The position numbers were made by a program, and so were the translations under genes. The notes beneath the pieces were generated by a model. That model searched no databases. It was not told the origin of the DNA and was given only the letters and a program-made list of their open reading frames with translations. From Stenotrophomonas lacuserhaii (GTDB lineage Bacteria; Pseudomonadota; Gammaproteobacteria; Xanthomonadales; Xanthomonadaceae), in the NCBI RefSeq assembly GCF_014836545.1, contig NZ_JACSQS010000006.1, forward strand, positions 111,018 through 175,017: a stretch of DNA of 64,000 nt. The letters run 5' to 3'. Of the stretch, positions 15,801 through 25,300 are shown in pieces (within the stretch, counting starts at the first letter, position 1; each line of letters starts with the position of its first letter).

Positions 15801-18142
15801 TGATAACGCTGCGTTGCACTACGCGCTGCGTTGTCGTATTCCTCTGTCACCAACGGCCGCCAGAACGCGTCGAAATACGTATTCTTGCGGGCATTGCCAG
15901 TCATGGTGCTCTGTCGCCAGTGGCCGGCCGGAATGCCGTACTCGTCACCATTCACCGCCGAGAACGTCTGTGTGGTCCGCGTCCAGGCAACGCTGTCATT
16001 TGCCGGCCAGTCGATGCTGGCAATGCGGCCCATGGGGTCATAGCCGTACTGGGTGGTCGCGCCGTTCTCGTCTGTCACCGAGGCAATCCAGCCGTTGTCG
16101 TCCACTACGGCGGACTGCGTTGCACCGTCGGCAAAGCGGATCTGCTGTGGCGTGCCGCGTTTCCATGCAGACAACGTGGTCGCGTTGCCCAGCACGTCCG
16201 TTACAGAGGCCACCGTGCCATCGGCGTTGTAGCCCAGCGCCTGCTTCAGTTTGCCGAATGCGCGCTCTTCGATGGGACGCATCAGCGAATCGAAGGTCGT
16301 CTGGGATTCAACGGCCCCGGTGTCATCATTGGTGAGCTTGGCCGTCTGACCCATCACCCACAACGCACTGTTGTCCTGATAGGTCGTAGTGTCCGTGCGC
16401 GAGCCGTAGGCACTGGAACGGTTGACCCGTGTAGGACGGGCCATGGCATCGAAAACCAACATACTGGTCTGGTAACTGTCGCCGTCCTGATCGATGGCCT
16501 CGGCCACGACCGGACGTACCTGGGCCGTGCTGGGATCGTCACTACCGTAGATCAGACCATAGGTGGGTGCGAAGGGCTGGCCTGCGACTTCACCCGTCGT
16601 CATGTAGACACTGGACCGCGTACTGACTGTATTGCCTGCGGCATCCAGCGTACTGGTTCCGAGTAGCCTACCTTCGTTGAGCGCATAAAGCGTGCCGTAG
16701 CGGTGAACGGTCCGCGTGCCATCCGGATTGGAGATGGTTACGTTCTTTTCCTTCTTGCATGTGGTGCAGGGATAGTTTGCAGGCGAGCCTGAGCTGCCCC
16801 AGAGAGGCTCAAAGCCTGCGCCGTAACTGTAGCTCCAAGTCAGCGGCTTGGAGAGGCCTGGACCAGTAATCGTCTTACTGGTCAGAGACACAACGTCAAA
16901 GAAGAAAGGCCTCCCCAGCACGTAGTAATACTGCGCTTCGCCGCCCTGAGTACTGCTCAACCGCTGCAGGCACTCACTCATGTGGACACCGCTGCGGCCA
17001 TGCCGCAGATTGCGCAGCTTGAACGTTCCGGTGGCACCAGAAGGATGACCAACCGTCATCGTCAGCTCACCAAAGGATTCAGGCGGCTGCTCGGCGCAGT
17101 TGGGCCGCGAATTTCCATCCCACATCTGCGAATCGGTCCTCAACGCGCTTGAGTAGGAATACGACCAAGCACTACCGTCGGGTAAGGCGACCCGCGTAAG
17201 ACGTGTTTGCCCTTCAACACTTCCGTAGGAGTACGACCATGTCCGTCCCGCTGCGGTCGCGGTGGCCAGATGACCGCCGCTGTACGTCAGCACGATCTCG
17301 CGCCCATCGCTGGACCAGATGCGGACCGGGCGTCCCTCTGCGTTGTAGGTGTACTGCACCCAGTTGCCGAAGCGGTCTTCCACACGACTGGCCTGAACAT
17401 AAATGCGCATGCGGGAGACGCGGGCACGTCCACCGAATCCCAACGAACGGTCGATGATGCCGGCCAGGCGGCTGGCAGCTGTATCGAAGTAGTAGGAAAC
17501 GCCTTCCGTGGTCTTGACCCGGTACCCTTCACCAGCCAGTCCAGACTTCATCGGAATACAGTCGATGGCATCGCGCTGGGCTGTAGTCCATTTACGGGCC
17601 ACGCCATCATTGGGGCGCGGCGTGTCGGCGTTGAGTCCCAGCATGGCGCGATCGCCACCGCCCGGAATATGGATCTGATTACCCTGCCAGATCTCCGTCA
17701 GCTGGAAGGCTGTTGGATAGGAGGGCACCATGTGCCCACTACAGCGGTTCTCACCCCAGCCGCTGGCCGGAAAGGTCCCCGAAATGCTGGGCACATCGAC
17801 TTCCCAGCCGCCTACGCCGTCAAGATTGGCGTTGTAGTTGGTGCCACCGATCAGATCCAGCTCGACGCTGAAGCGTCGACGCATCTGCACCGGCAAGGAA
17901 TTGTTACCCGGCAGGGTGATGTCGGTGACGGCGAACTCCGTCTTGCCGTTGTACAGGCTGACGTTGTCGCCCATCAGGTCATCTTTCAGCGCGGTGAGGT
18001 TCTGCGCCGATTCGATGTGCTTGCGGTACTCCTGATACGGCTCGATGGCCGCAGCCTGATTCGCGCACAAGCCTGCTAGTACGGCGGCGCCGATACGGCC
18101 GCCCCAGGTCAGTTTCGTAGTCAACCCCAGTCTCCCTTTCAC
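12878..18142 (-). CDS. Secreted Rhs/YD-repeat scaffold with five FN3-like repeats
   Basis: 1754 residues. A signal peptide (RIGAAVLAGLCANQAAA) is followed by a non-repetitive N-terminal region with Cys pairs (YPCTTCKKEK). YD repeats then run from about residue 570 to 1290 (for example GYDEAGNLVW, GYDARNRLITL, TYEFDANGNVGRIVDH). Finally there are five fibronectin-III-like units of about 85-90 residues (VSWTAVSYATRYELREQ, VTWTAVTGAATYRLQEQ, VSWNALAATTRYGLEES and so on). The Rhs core and toxin tip are missing and are encoded by the next gene. GTG 18142 opens the frame, but TTG 18124, 7 bases after GGGAG, is a better start by ribosome-binding spacing. No PAAR, VgrG or type VI gene is nearby, so Sec export to the surface is likely. 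Confidence 0.85.
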   Translation of the reverse strand: MKGRLGLTTKLTWGGRIGAAVLAGLCANQAAAIEPYQEYRKHIESAQNLTALKDDLMGDNVSLYNGKTEFAVTDITLPGNNSLPVQMRRRFSVELDLIGGTNYNANLDGVGGWEVDVPSISGTFPASGWGENRCSGHMVPSYPTAFQLTEIWQGNQIHIPGGGDRAMLGLNADTPRPNDGVARKWTTAQRDAIDCIPMKSGLAGEGYRVKTTEGVSYYFDTAASRLAGIIDRSLGFGGRARVSRMRIYVQASRVEDRFGNWVQYTYNAEGRPVRIWSSDGREIVLTYSGGHLATATAAGRTWSYSYGSVEGQTRLTRVALPDGSAWSYSYSSALRTDSQMWDGNSRPNCAEQPPESFGELTMTVGHPSGATGTFKLRNLRHGRSGVHMSECLQRLSSTQGGEAQYYYVLGRPFFFDVVSLTSKTITGPGLSKPLTWSYSYGAGFEPLWGSSGSPANYPCTTCKKEKNVTISNPDGTRTVHRYGTLYALNEGRLLGTSTLDAAGNTVSTRSSVYMTTGEVAGQPFAPTYGLIYGSDDPSTAQVRPVVAEAIDQDGDSYQTSMLVFDAMARPTRVNRSSAYGSRTDTTTYQDNSALWVMGQTAKLTNDDTGAVESQTTFDSLMRPIEERAFGKLKQALGYNADGTVASVTDVLGNATTLSAWKRGTPQQIRFADGATQSAVVDDNGWIASVTDENGATTQYGYDPMGRIASIDWPANDSVAWTRTTQTFSAVNGDEYGIPAGHWRQSTMTGNARKNTYFDAFWRPLVTEEYDNAARSATQRYQRFAYDEAGRRVFASHWGTSATLNAGAWTTYDALGRQRSVSVDAESGLLTTLTDYPGAGQVKVTDARGNITTTRFQAFGEPSTDSPTVITHPEGAVTEITRDVFGKPRSIVRRNLDGSTRIARSYVYDANQRFCKSIEPETGSTLMGYDEAGNLVWSASGLNLPSTTSCDMGSTTIAARKVTRGYDARNRLITLRFPDKNGDQDWTYTADGKPATITTSNEAGTAQAINTYSYNKRGMLVAETSSESTLGIQSIGYAYSPLGALAGLTYPSGRYVDYAPNALGQPTKAGSFATGVSYYPNGGMKQFSYGNGIVHTMQQNARQLPARVTDSRGALDTTYEFDANGNVGRIVDHLDGARTRTMSYDGLDRLVQANSASFGGDGVFRYTYDAVDNLRSAKLGGVKDHNYWYDAKNRLANVQDSAGATTIALTYDVQGNVAKRSGITHTFDFGNRLRAVAAAERYRYDAQGRRILSTATSGGSTIRSLYGNDGVLRRQDNAREGKNTEYIQLNGSLVARAIQVVAPTTPALTVPSFSNSGTYGVSWTAVSYATRYELREQLGTGAWTTVHNGTARTWSASAKAEGNYGYSIRACQQDACGSWSATATISVQKPPAASAVVSVPTTALNGNYSVTWTAVTGAATYRLQEQIGSGAWATVQETAARSWAVSGKATGSYGYRVYACNPAGCGAVSATAKTTVLYPPASAPGISAPGQSLGGAYTVSWNALAATTRYGLEESVNGSGWTVVASITGTSQAFSGKGTGSYAYRVRGGNDAGWGAYSGTATVSVIQPPGAPGLSGPASTGSGSATMSWNGVAMAVNYVLEESVNGGGWGVVQNDGSTQSTRNGLGFATYTYRVKACNAAGCSGYSNNVTVVSSPPPGTPAITKSVKYQWIVNRATKNRCEAQWTPVTGAATYEFQAYGGRTQYTGPLTSIKSEGAGYCASSHIIRACNASGCSAWSSPPVNQSLVDLGDLTNPL
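15139..15377. repeat. 239-bp direct repeat inside the Rhs scaffold gene
   Basis: This segment of the long Rhs gene is repeated at 11144-11382 in the same orientation with about six mismatches. It encodes NLVWSASGLNLPS to PATITTSNEA. The partner copy is the 5' part of a scrambled Rhs remnant, so the repeat marks a past recombination event and a possible site for further exchange. Confidence 0.8.
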
Positions 18143-18667
18143 TACACGTCCGCGTACCCGGCCACGACGGCGGACGACGCTTCCATGCGCTGTTTAGGCG
18201 TCGAGTCTAAAGGATGAAGGATGGCTGAAGGAATGGCACGACAGCAAATCTGTGAAGTGGTTCGTACTGCACTGCCGCAATCCACGTCCGCCGTGTTCCC
18301 GTGACCGTGCACGACTCCCCCTCCTGCTTCGTCAACCAGTTGGAACGCAACCTGGAAGAACGGAGTCCACGATCAAGGAACAGCACCGACCTACGACGGT
18401 GCTGCCAACCTGACGCATGTCGAACGTATCGTCATCCCTGTCACTCCGCTGCGGGCGCTGGCGAACGCCGGCGCAACGTGGTGGGTGCACCGGGGAGCAG
18501 GTGTGGGTAAACGCTGCGCCATAGCGCATCGAATTGAAAAGGCAAACGCCAGCGGTGAATGACCGCCGTGAAGAATCAGTGTCATCCGCCTCGGTGCCCG
18601 GCGCCAGAACCCCTTTCCCATCAGGAAAAGAGGATCGGGCGCCGGCAGTTGTCACGCCTACGCGGTG
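18143..18667. other. Intergenic region upstream of the Rhs scaffold
   Basis: No gene is convincing in these 525 bases. One perfect hairpin, CAGCACCG-N8-CGGTGCTG, lies at 18381-18404 without a T-run. The part near 18143-18240 should hold the promoter of the Rhs gene. A 107-codon minus-strand frame at 18332-18655 lacks a ribosome binding site and any family resemblance. Confidence 0.5.
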
Positions 18668-21088
18668 CTACTGCGGCAATGCGTAGGCCACCACGAAGTT
18701 GCCGCGTGGGGTGTGCATGAAGTGGTGGCCGGTTGCCGTGATCACCACGTATTCCCTGCCCCCTGCCTCGTAGACCATCGGCATCGCCTGGCCACCGGCC
18801 GGGAGCGGAGCAGACCAGACGGTTTTGCCGGTGGTGATGTCGATGGCACGGATAAGGTCATCGGTTGCCGCCGCAATGAAGACCAGGCCGGACTTTGTGA
18901 CCACCGAGCCGCCGTTGTTCGGCGTGCCGATGACGATGGGCAGACCCGTGGGCAGGCCGAAGGGACCATTCTTGCGGGCCGTACCCAGCGGTCGATCCCA
19001 CACGGTACGACCGTCGCGCACATCGATCGCGCGGATGCCACCGTACGGGGGCTCCTTGCACAGCATGCCGGTGAACTTCATCTGCCAGCCCGCATTGACA
19101 TCCACGGCAACCGGCAGGCCTTCCTGCGGATCGCCTGCGCCTTCGCCGTGCGCCTTGTAGCCGGGATCGTTGATGATCTGCGGGGCCTTCCACCCAAGCT
19201 TGTCCGCCTCTGCACGGCTGACCAGCCGGGTGTAGTTGGGCATGTCGTTGTAATTGGCGATGATCAGGCCGCGTGCCGGATCAAGCGCCACGCCACCCCA
19301 GTCCGAGCCGCCGTTATAGCCGGGATAGTTGATGATCGGCTTGTCCACGCTGGGCGGTGTGTACTGCCCGCGATAATCCGCCTGGTGGTACTGGATGCGG
19401 CAGGCCAGCTGGTCCAGCGGGGTCAGGCCCCAGGTCTTCTCCGGCGTCATGTCTCCCTTGGCCAGGCTGTTGAACAGCGAGAACGGTTGCGTCTTTGAAC
19501 GCGCCGCCGGCTCGAAGCCACCCTGCGGCACCGGTCGCTCTTCCACCGGGAACAGCGGCTTGCCGGTCTCGCGGTTCAACACGTAGACGTCGCCACTTTT
19601 GGTCGGGAAGATCACCGCCGGGATGCGCGTTCCGTCTGCCTGCGGATAGTCGAACAGGGTCGGCGGTGAACCCGGATCGTTGTCCCACACATCGGCGTGG
19701 GTGTTCTGGAAGGTCCAGCGCGGCTGCCCGGTTTCCACGTCGAGCGCGGTCAACGAGGGCGAGTATTTCAGTTCTTCCGGCGTGCGCTCGGAGGAATAAT
19801 AGTCGCCCGATGCATTGGCGACCGGCAGGTACACAAGGCCCAGCTTGTTGTCGCCGGTGAAGGAGGTCCACACGTCCGGCGAGCCGCGCTTGTACACGTC
19901 CTCGCCAACGCGCGGCGCGGTATCCATCGGGGTTGCCGCATCCCATGCCCACTTCAGCTTACCGGTGCGCACATCGTAGGCCTTGGTGACGCCGGAAGGA
20001 CCATAAGCGCGCTGCCCATCGATGGTGGTGTGCCCGACGATCAGCGTATCGCGCACCACCGCAGGCGCCGAGGTAATGGCCACGTAACCCTGGTACACCT
20101 CGCCCATGCCTTCGGTGAGCTTCACTTCGCCGTTGCTGCCGAAGGAATCGCAGCGCTTGCCGTCACGCGCGTCGAGTTCGATGATGCGCGCATCCAGCGT
20201 GCCGACGATGATGCGGGTTGCGCAGGTGGCACCCGCTGTCGCGGTGTCGGCGGCCGGTTCGGCGAAGTACGCCAGCGAACGACAGGCCGGGGTGTAGGGC
20301 ACTGCCTTGGAGGTCACGCCGGGGTCGAAGGTCCATTTCGCTTTGCCCGTGGCAGCGTCCAATGCGGTCACCGTATTGAGGTAGCCGCATACGTACAGAG
20401 AATCGGCGATTTTCAGCGGCGTGTTCTGCACGCCCCAGCGCGAATCACTCGGCACCTCGCCGACTTCCGCGGTCCATGCCACCGCGAGATTCTTCACGTT
20501 TGCAGGCGTGATCTGGCTCGCCAGCGAATAGCGCATGGCAGCCTGGTTGCCCCCGTAGGCGGGCCAATCGGTGGACGGCAACGCACTGTCCGTGCCGGCC
20601 CCGGTGGCGGCCTCGAAGGCATTGCCTGCCACGGCGGGTACATTCTCTGCTTCGGTCACGCCCTGCGGTACGAAGGCCAGCCCGGTTGCGACCAGGAACG
20701 CGGCGACCAGCACACCGGTGACCGCCCCCGCCCTGCGCCGGGTCATGCGGGCATGCAGCGTAGGCAGCAGCAGCGAGAAGCCGATGGCAAGCACCAGCAC
20801 CAACGCAAAGCGCGGCACCCAGGCCCAGTAGCGTGAACCGGCCTCCCAGACAGTCCACGCCAGTGTGAGCAGGAACAAGGCGCCGAACCAGAGCGAGGCC
20901 GATGGTCGTCGCCGCGCCAGTCCGATGGCACTGCCAAGGCTGAGCAGCCCGGCGATGGCGTAGTACCAGTTGCCGCCCAACGCGATGAGCCAGATGCCGC
21001 CGCCGACCATGCAAAGGCCGAACACGGCCAGGACCAGCGACAACAGCCACCGACCTGCGCGAACGAGGGGTTTTTCCGAGGAGTTCAT
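18668..21088 (-). CDS. gcd: Membrane-bound PQQ-dependent glucose dehydrogenase family
   Basis: 806 residues, the size expected for quinoprotein glucose dehydrogenase. The first roughly 150 residues contain five membrane helices. From DWPAYGGNQAAMRYSLASQ onward is the periplasmic eight-bladed PQQ propeller (YVCGYLNTVTALDAATGK, SGDVYVLNRETGKPLF). It oxidises glucose to gluconolactone at the outer face of the inner membrane and passes electrons to ubiquinone. The closely related quinate/shikimate dehydrogenases cannot be fully excluded. ATG 21088 is chosen because it begins the first helix region and gives family length. A LacI regulator is divergent, with palindromes in between. Confidence 0.85.
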   Translation of the reverse strand: MNSSEKPLVRAGRWLLSLVLAVFGLCMVGGGIWLIALGGNWYYAIAGLLSLGSAIGLARRRPSASLWFGALFLLTLAWTVWEAGSRYWAWVPRFALVLVLAIGFSLLLPTLHARMTRRRAGAVTGVLVAAFLVATGLAFVPQGVTEAENVPAVAGNAFEAATGAGTDSALPSTDWPAYGGNQAAMRYSLASQITPANVKNLAVAWTAEVGEVPSDSRWGVQNTPLKIADSLYVCGYLNTVTALDAATGKAKWTFDPGVTSKAVPYTPACRSLAYFAEPAADTATAGATCATRIIVGTLDARIIELDARDGKRCDSFGSNGEVKLTEGMGEVYQGYVAITSAPAVVRDTLIVGHTTIDGQRAYGPSGVTKAYDVRTGKLKWAWDAATPMDTAPRVGEDVYKRGSPDVWTSFTGDNKLGLVYLPVANASGDYYSSERTPEELKYSPSLTALDVETGQPRWTFQNTHADVWDNDPGSPPTLFDYPQADGTRIPAVIFPTKSGDVYVLNRETGKPLFPVEERPVPQGGFEPAARSKTQPFSLFNSLAKGDMTPEKTWGLTPLDQLACRIQYHQADYRGQYTPPSVDKPIINYPGYNGGSDWGGVALDPARGLIIANYNDMPNYTRLVSRAEADKLGWKAPQIINDPGYKAHGEGAGDPQEGLPVAVDVNAGWQMKFTGMLCKEPPYGGIRAIDVRDGRTVWDRPLGTARKNGPFGLPTGLPIVIGTPNNGGSVVTKSGLVFIAAATDDLIRAIDITTGKTVWSAPLPAGGQAMPMVYEAGGREYVVITATGHHFMHTPRGNFVVAYALPQ

Positions 21089-21213
21089 TTCAGTTCCGGG
21101 AGAGAGGGGGACGCGAGCCTGGCGCCTGGATACCGGTGCAGGCGGGTCCCCGGGGGAGACCGGGTAAGCAGGCCGGGCGTCGCATCGGGCGCAGTGGGCC
21201 GCTTCGGGGGATG

Positions 21214-21238
21214 AAACGTTTTTTGCATAGCTATGCAA
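21214..21238. promoter_or_regulatory. Two adjacent palindromes, LacI-type operators
   Basis: AAACGTTT at 21214-21221 has the central CG typical of LacI/GalR operators. It is followed at once by the perfect 16-bp palindrome TTGCATAGCTATGCAA at 21223-21238. They lie in the gcd-lacI divergent region, 17 bases before the regulator start and about 135 bases before gcd. Confidence 0.55.
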
Positions 21239-21254
21239 GACTACGCCCACAGAA

Positions 21255-22343
21255 GTGAAAACCAAATCATCAGACGGTGCATCCATGTGTCCTGCAGGCT
21301 CGACATCGAACGGAAAACGGCGATCGCAGGTCTCTTCCTGGTCCGTGGCACGGTTGGCCGGCGTTTCCCAGTCCACGGTCTCCCGGGTCTTCACGCCCGG
21401 GGCGTCCGTGTCCCTGGCGGTGCGGGAAAAGGTCCTGGCCGCTGCGGACCAGCTCAAGTACCGGCCCAACGCGTTGCCGGCGATCCTGCAGACAGGCCGC
21501 TCAGGCCTGGTCGCGGTGGTCATGGGCGGCTTCTACAATCCGGTTTACGCAGGGATTCTCCACGGCATCACCACCGCCCTGAAGGAACGTCGGCTGGAAG
21601 CGGTACTGGTCGATGCCGGCAGCGACGAGAACCTGGGGGATCGCGTCGATGACCTGTCGCGCTACCGGATCGATGGCGCCATCAGCGTACTGGCGGTGCG
21701 TTCGGCCAAGGTCGCCGACCGGCTCGATCAGCTCGGCATTCCGGTGGTGGCGGTGAACTCCCGCCAGTTCGGCACGCTAAGGGTGGTATCCACGTCGAAC
21801 CGGGCCATCGGCCGGGACGCTGCGAACGCGCTGGTGGACAGGGGCTGCACGCAGCTGGCGTATCTGGCAGGGCGCGATAACCCATCACAGCGCGAACGCG
21901 AAAGCGGCTTCAGCAAGCGCGTTGTCGCCCGCGGACTGCCCACACCGCAGCGCGCCGTGGCCGGATTCACCTATGAAGAAGGTTACGCCGCAATGGTGCA
22001 ACTGCTGGCATCCGGGGCGCGGCCCGACGGGCTGTTCTGCGTGAACGACCTGGTGGCCATCGGCGCACTGGACGCCATCAGGACCGTGCCCGGGTTGCGC
22101 GTGCCCGAGGACATCCAGGTCATTGGCTGCGATGACATTCCCATGGCGGCATGGCAGCAGAACCGCCTCACCACATTTGCCCAGGACATGACCCTGCTCG
22201 GCCGCCAGTGCGTGGAAATGCTGGGCAATGACCCGCCTGCCAGCAGCGTAAGCGTACCGTCCACGCTGGTGCTGCGTGCGACTACCCGGACGCTGCTGCA
22301 GACACCGCAACAGATGCAGCGCAAGGCGCCGGCAGCGCAGTGA
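21255..22343 (+). CDS. LacI-family transcriptional regulator
   Basis: 362 residues with GTG start. The N-terminal helix-turn-helix and hinge helix are clear (SVARLAGVSQSTVSRVF, then LKYRPNALPAILQTGRSG). A periplasmic-binding-protein-like sensor domain follows (GLVAVVMGGFYNPVYAGIL, DGLFCVNDLVAIGALDAI, IQVIGCDDIPMAAW). A 25-residue tail precedes the helix-turn-helix, so translation may begin later; an ATG at 21285 is an alternative. It probably controls itself and the divergent dehydrogenase gene through the palindromes at 21214-21238; the effector is likely a sugar or acid but unknown. Confidence 0.85.
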   Translation: MKTKSSDGASMCPAGSTSNGKRRSQVSSWSVARLAGVSQSTVSRVFTPGASVSLAVREKVLAAADQLKYRPNALPAILQTGRSGLVAVVMGGFYNPVYAGILHGITTALKERRLEAVLVDAGSDENLGDRVDDLSRYRIDGAISVLAVRSAKVADRLDQLGIPVVAVNSRQFGTLRVVSTSNRAIGRDAANALVDRGCTQLAYLAGRDNPSQRERESGFSKRVVARGLPTPQRAVAGFTYEEGYAAMVQLLASGARPDGLFCVNDLVAIGALDAIRTVPGLRVPEDIQVIGCDDIPMAAWQQNRLTTFAQDMTLLGRQCVEMLGNDPPASSVSVPSTLVLRATTRTLLQTPQQMQRKAPAAQ

Positions 22344-22399
22344 CGGTTCACGCGGCCGGGTGGCGATGGATGCCGCCGACCATGGTCGGCGCTACCGGG

Positions 22400-25300
22400 C
22401 TAGGTGGCAGGATGCGAAGACTTCCGCCGGAACCTGCGTGACATCCACTCCCCCAGATCATCCACCACCGTGAACGCGGCCGGGATCACGATCAGGCTGA
22501 GCAGCGTGGAGGTGATCAACCCACCGATCACCGCGATCGCCATCGGCGCGCGGAAGCTGGAGTCACCCGCAAAACCCAGCGCGATCGGCATCATGCCTGC
22601 GCCCATCGCCAGCGTGGTCATGATGATCGGCTGTGCACGCTTGCGGCAGGCATCCACCAGTGCATCGTGCTGGCTCATGCCGTGCTCGTCCTCGGCGATC
22701 ACCGCGTAGTCCACCAGCAGGATCGAGTTCTTGGTGGCGATGCCGATCAGCATCAGCAGGCCGATCAACGCCGGCAGCGACAGCATGTTCTGGGTGATCA
22801 GCAGCGCACCGAACGCACCACCGGCGCAGAGCGGCACCGCCGCCAGGATGGTGACCGGCATCAGCGCATGGTTGAACAGCAGCAACAGCACCATGTAGAT
22901 GCAGACCAGACCGGCCGCCATGGCCAGCATGAAGCCGATGAAAAGCTCCACGAACACTTCGGCATCGCCGGTGTTGAGGAAGCTCACGCCCGGCGGCAAC
23001 TGCTTCACCCCAGGCAATGCCTGCACTTCAGCCATCACCTCGCCCAGCGGACGGCCGTTGAGTTCGGCGGTGAGGGTGACGTTGCGCTGGCGCTGGTAGC
23101 GCGAGATCTGCGACGGGCCACTGCCCTGCTGGATATCGGCCACGGCCGCCAGCGGCACCGGACCATCGCGCCCCGGTACGCGCAACTGGCTGATCAACGC
23201 CGGGTTGGCCAGCGTCGCTTCGGCGAAGCCCACGCGGATCGGCACCTGGCGGTCCGGCAGGTTGAGCTTGGCCAGGCGCTGTTCGTAGTCGCCGGCGGTG
23301 GCGATGCGTGCGGCTTCGGCGATGTCGGCCGTTGCCACGCCCAGATCGGCGGCGCGCGCCGAGTCCGGAACGATCTGCACTTCCGGCCGCAACAGCGAGG
23401 CGGTGGAGCTCACGCTGCCCAGTCCCTGGATGCCACGCAGGTCGCGCTCCAGCGCGGTGGAGGCCTCCTGCAGGCGTTGCGGATCATCACCGGACAGCAC
23501 CAACTGAAGCAGGTTGCCCGGTTCGGAACTCACGTAGCTCACGCGCACGCCGGGCAGGTTGGCCAGCTTGTGCCGGGCCTCGCGTTCGAGTGCGCGCTGG
23601 TCGCGGTCACGGTCATCGGCCGATCCCCAGTCCAGCACCAGCGTCGCCTTGCGCGGCTCGCCCACGCCGGTGGCGCCGGGGTCGCCGAGATCCAGCACGC
23701 TGCCCACGGCGGTGTAGACCTGCTTGAGTTCCGGCATGTCGGTGAGCAGCGCGCGGGCACGTTCGGCCACCGCCACGGTGTCCTGCAGGCGCGTGCCGGG
23801 CGGCAGTTCCAGGTTGAGGTTGCTGCGGCCCAGGTCGGACTGCGGGATGAAGGTGGCCGGGATGAACGGCACCAGCCCCAGCGAGGCCACGAACAGACCG
23901 GTGGCCAACCACAGCGTCCGGCCACGGTGGCGCAGCGCTGCGTCCACCCAGCCCAGGTACCAGACCATCAGGCGCGAATCCGGCTTCTCTTCGCCATGGG
24001 GCTTGAGCAGGTAGGCGGCCATCATCGGGGTGAGCAGGCGCGCCACCAGCAGTGAGAACAGCACTGCGGTTGCCGCTGTCCAGCCGAACTCACGGAAGAA
24101 CTTGCCGGCGATGCCGGGCATGAAGGCCACCGGCACGAATACCGCGGCCAGCGTCAGCGAGGTGGCGATGACCGCATTGCCGATCTCGCCGGCCGCTTCG
24201 CGCGCAGCTTCCAGTGGCGGCTTGCCCATGCGCAGGTGGCGCACGATATTCTCGATTTCCACGATGGCATCGTCGACCAGGATGCCAACCACCACCGACA
24301 ACGCCAGCAGGGTGATGATGTTCAGCGTGAAGCCGAAGAAGTACATCACCGCGAACGTGGGAATGATCGACAACGGCAACGCCAGCGCAGCTACCCAGGT
24401 GGCACGCCAGTCGCGCAGGAACAGCCACACCACCAGCAGGGCCAGCAGCGCGCCCTCCCACAGCATCGTCATCGACGAATCGTAGGAGCGGTGGGTTTCG
24501 TCGATGGCGGTGGTGACCAGCCGGAAATCAATGCCGGGATGGTCCGCCTTGATCTTGTCCAGCGCGGCATGCACGCCGGCTTCCACCTTGACCTCGCTGG
24601 AGCCGCGCGTACGCGACATCGAAAACGCCACGACCTGCTTGCCATCAAGCAGCGCCGCTTCGGTCGGGTCGGCGGCCGCGTCGGTCACCGTGGCCAGCGT
24701 GGAAAGACGCACCGCGCGGCCATCCGGCAGCGCGATGGAATAGTCACGCAGCGCCTGCGCATCGCTTACCGTGCCCAGCGTGCGGATGGTCTGCTGGGCG
24801 CCTTCTATCTCGGCCTTGCCGCCCGCGCGCTCCACCTGGATGCGCGCCAGCTGCTGGGAGACATCGCCGGCGGTGATGCCCATGGCGATCAGCGCGTTGG
24901 GGTCCAGGTCCACGCGTACCTGGCGCTCCACGCCGCCCACCCGGGTGACCTGGGCCACGCCGGGTACACCGTACATGGCGCGCGCGATATCGCGGTCGAC
25001 GAACCAGCTGGCTTCGTCGCTGCTCATGTGCGGTGCGACCAGCGCGTAGGTCATCAGCGAGCCGCCGATATCGACCTTGGAAATGACCGGTTCCTGGATG
25101 TCCTGCGGCAGGTCGGTGCGGATGCGCGTGACCGCATCGCGGGTGTCATCCAGTGCAGTGGCGAGGTCCGCTTCCAGCTGGAACTCGATGGTGGTGGTGC
25201 TGACGCCCTCGCTCACCGAGGACATCACGCGCTTGACGTTGTTGACGGTAGCGACCGAGTCTTCGACCTTGCGCGTGACCTCTGCTTCCAGTTGGCTCGG

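Noticed and set aside
12878-18142. Type VI secretion (PAAR/VgrG) linked Rhs effector
   Set aside because: The protein has a Sec signal peptide and no PAAR motif, and no vgrG, hcp or tss gene lies in the window.
18332-18655. 107-codon minus-strand frame in the Rhs-gcd gap
   Set aside because: No ribosome binding site, atypical composition and no recognisable domain.
22667-24055. Long plus-strand frame over the RND permease gene
   Set aside because: Shadow frame with repetitive His/Gln/Arg composition; the permease frame is intact.
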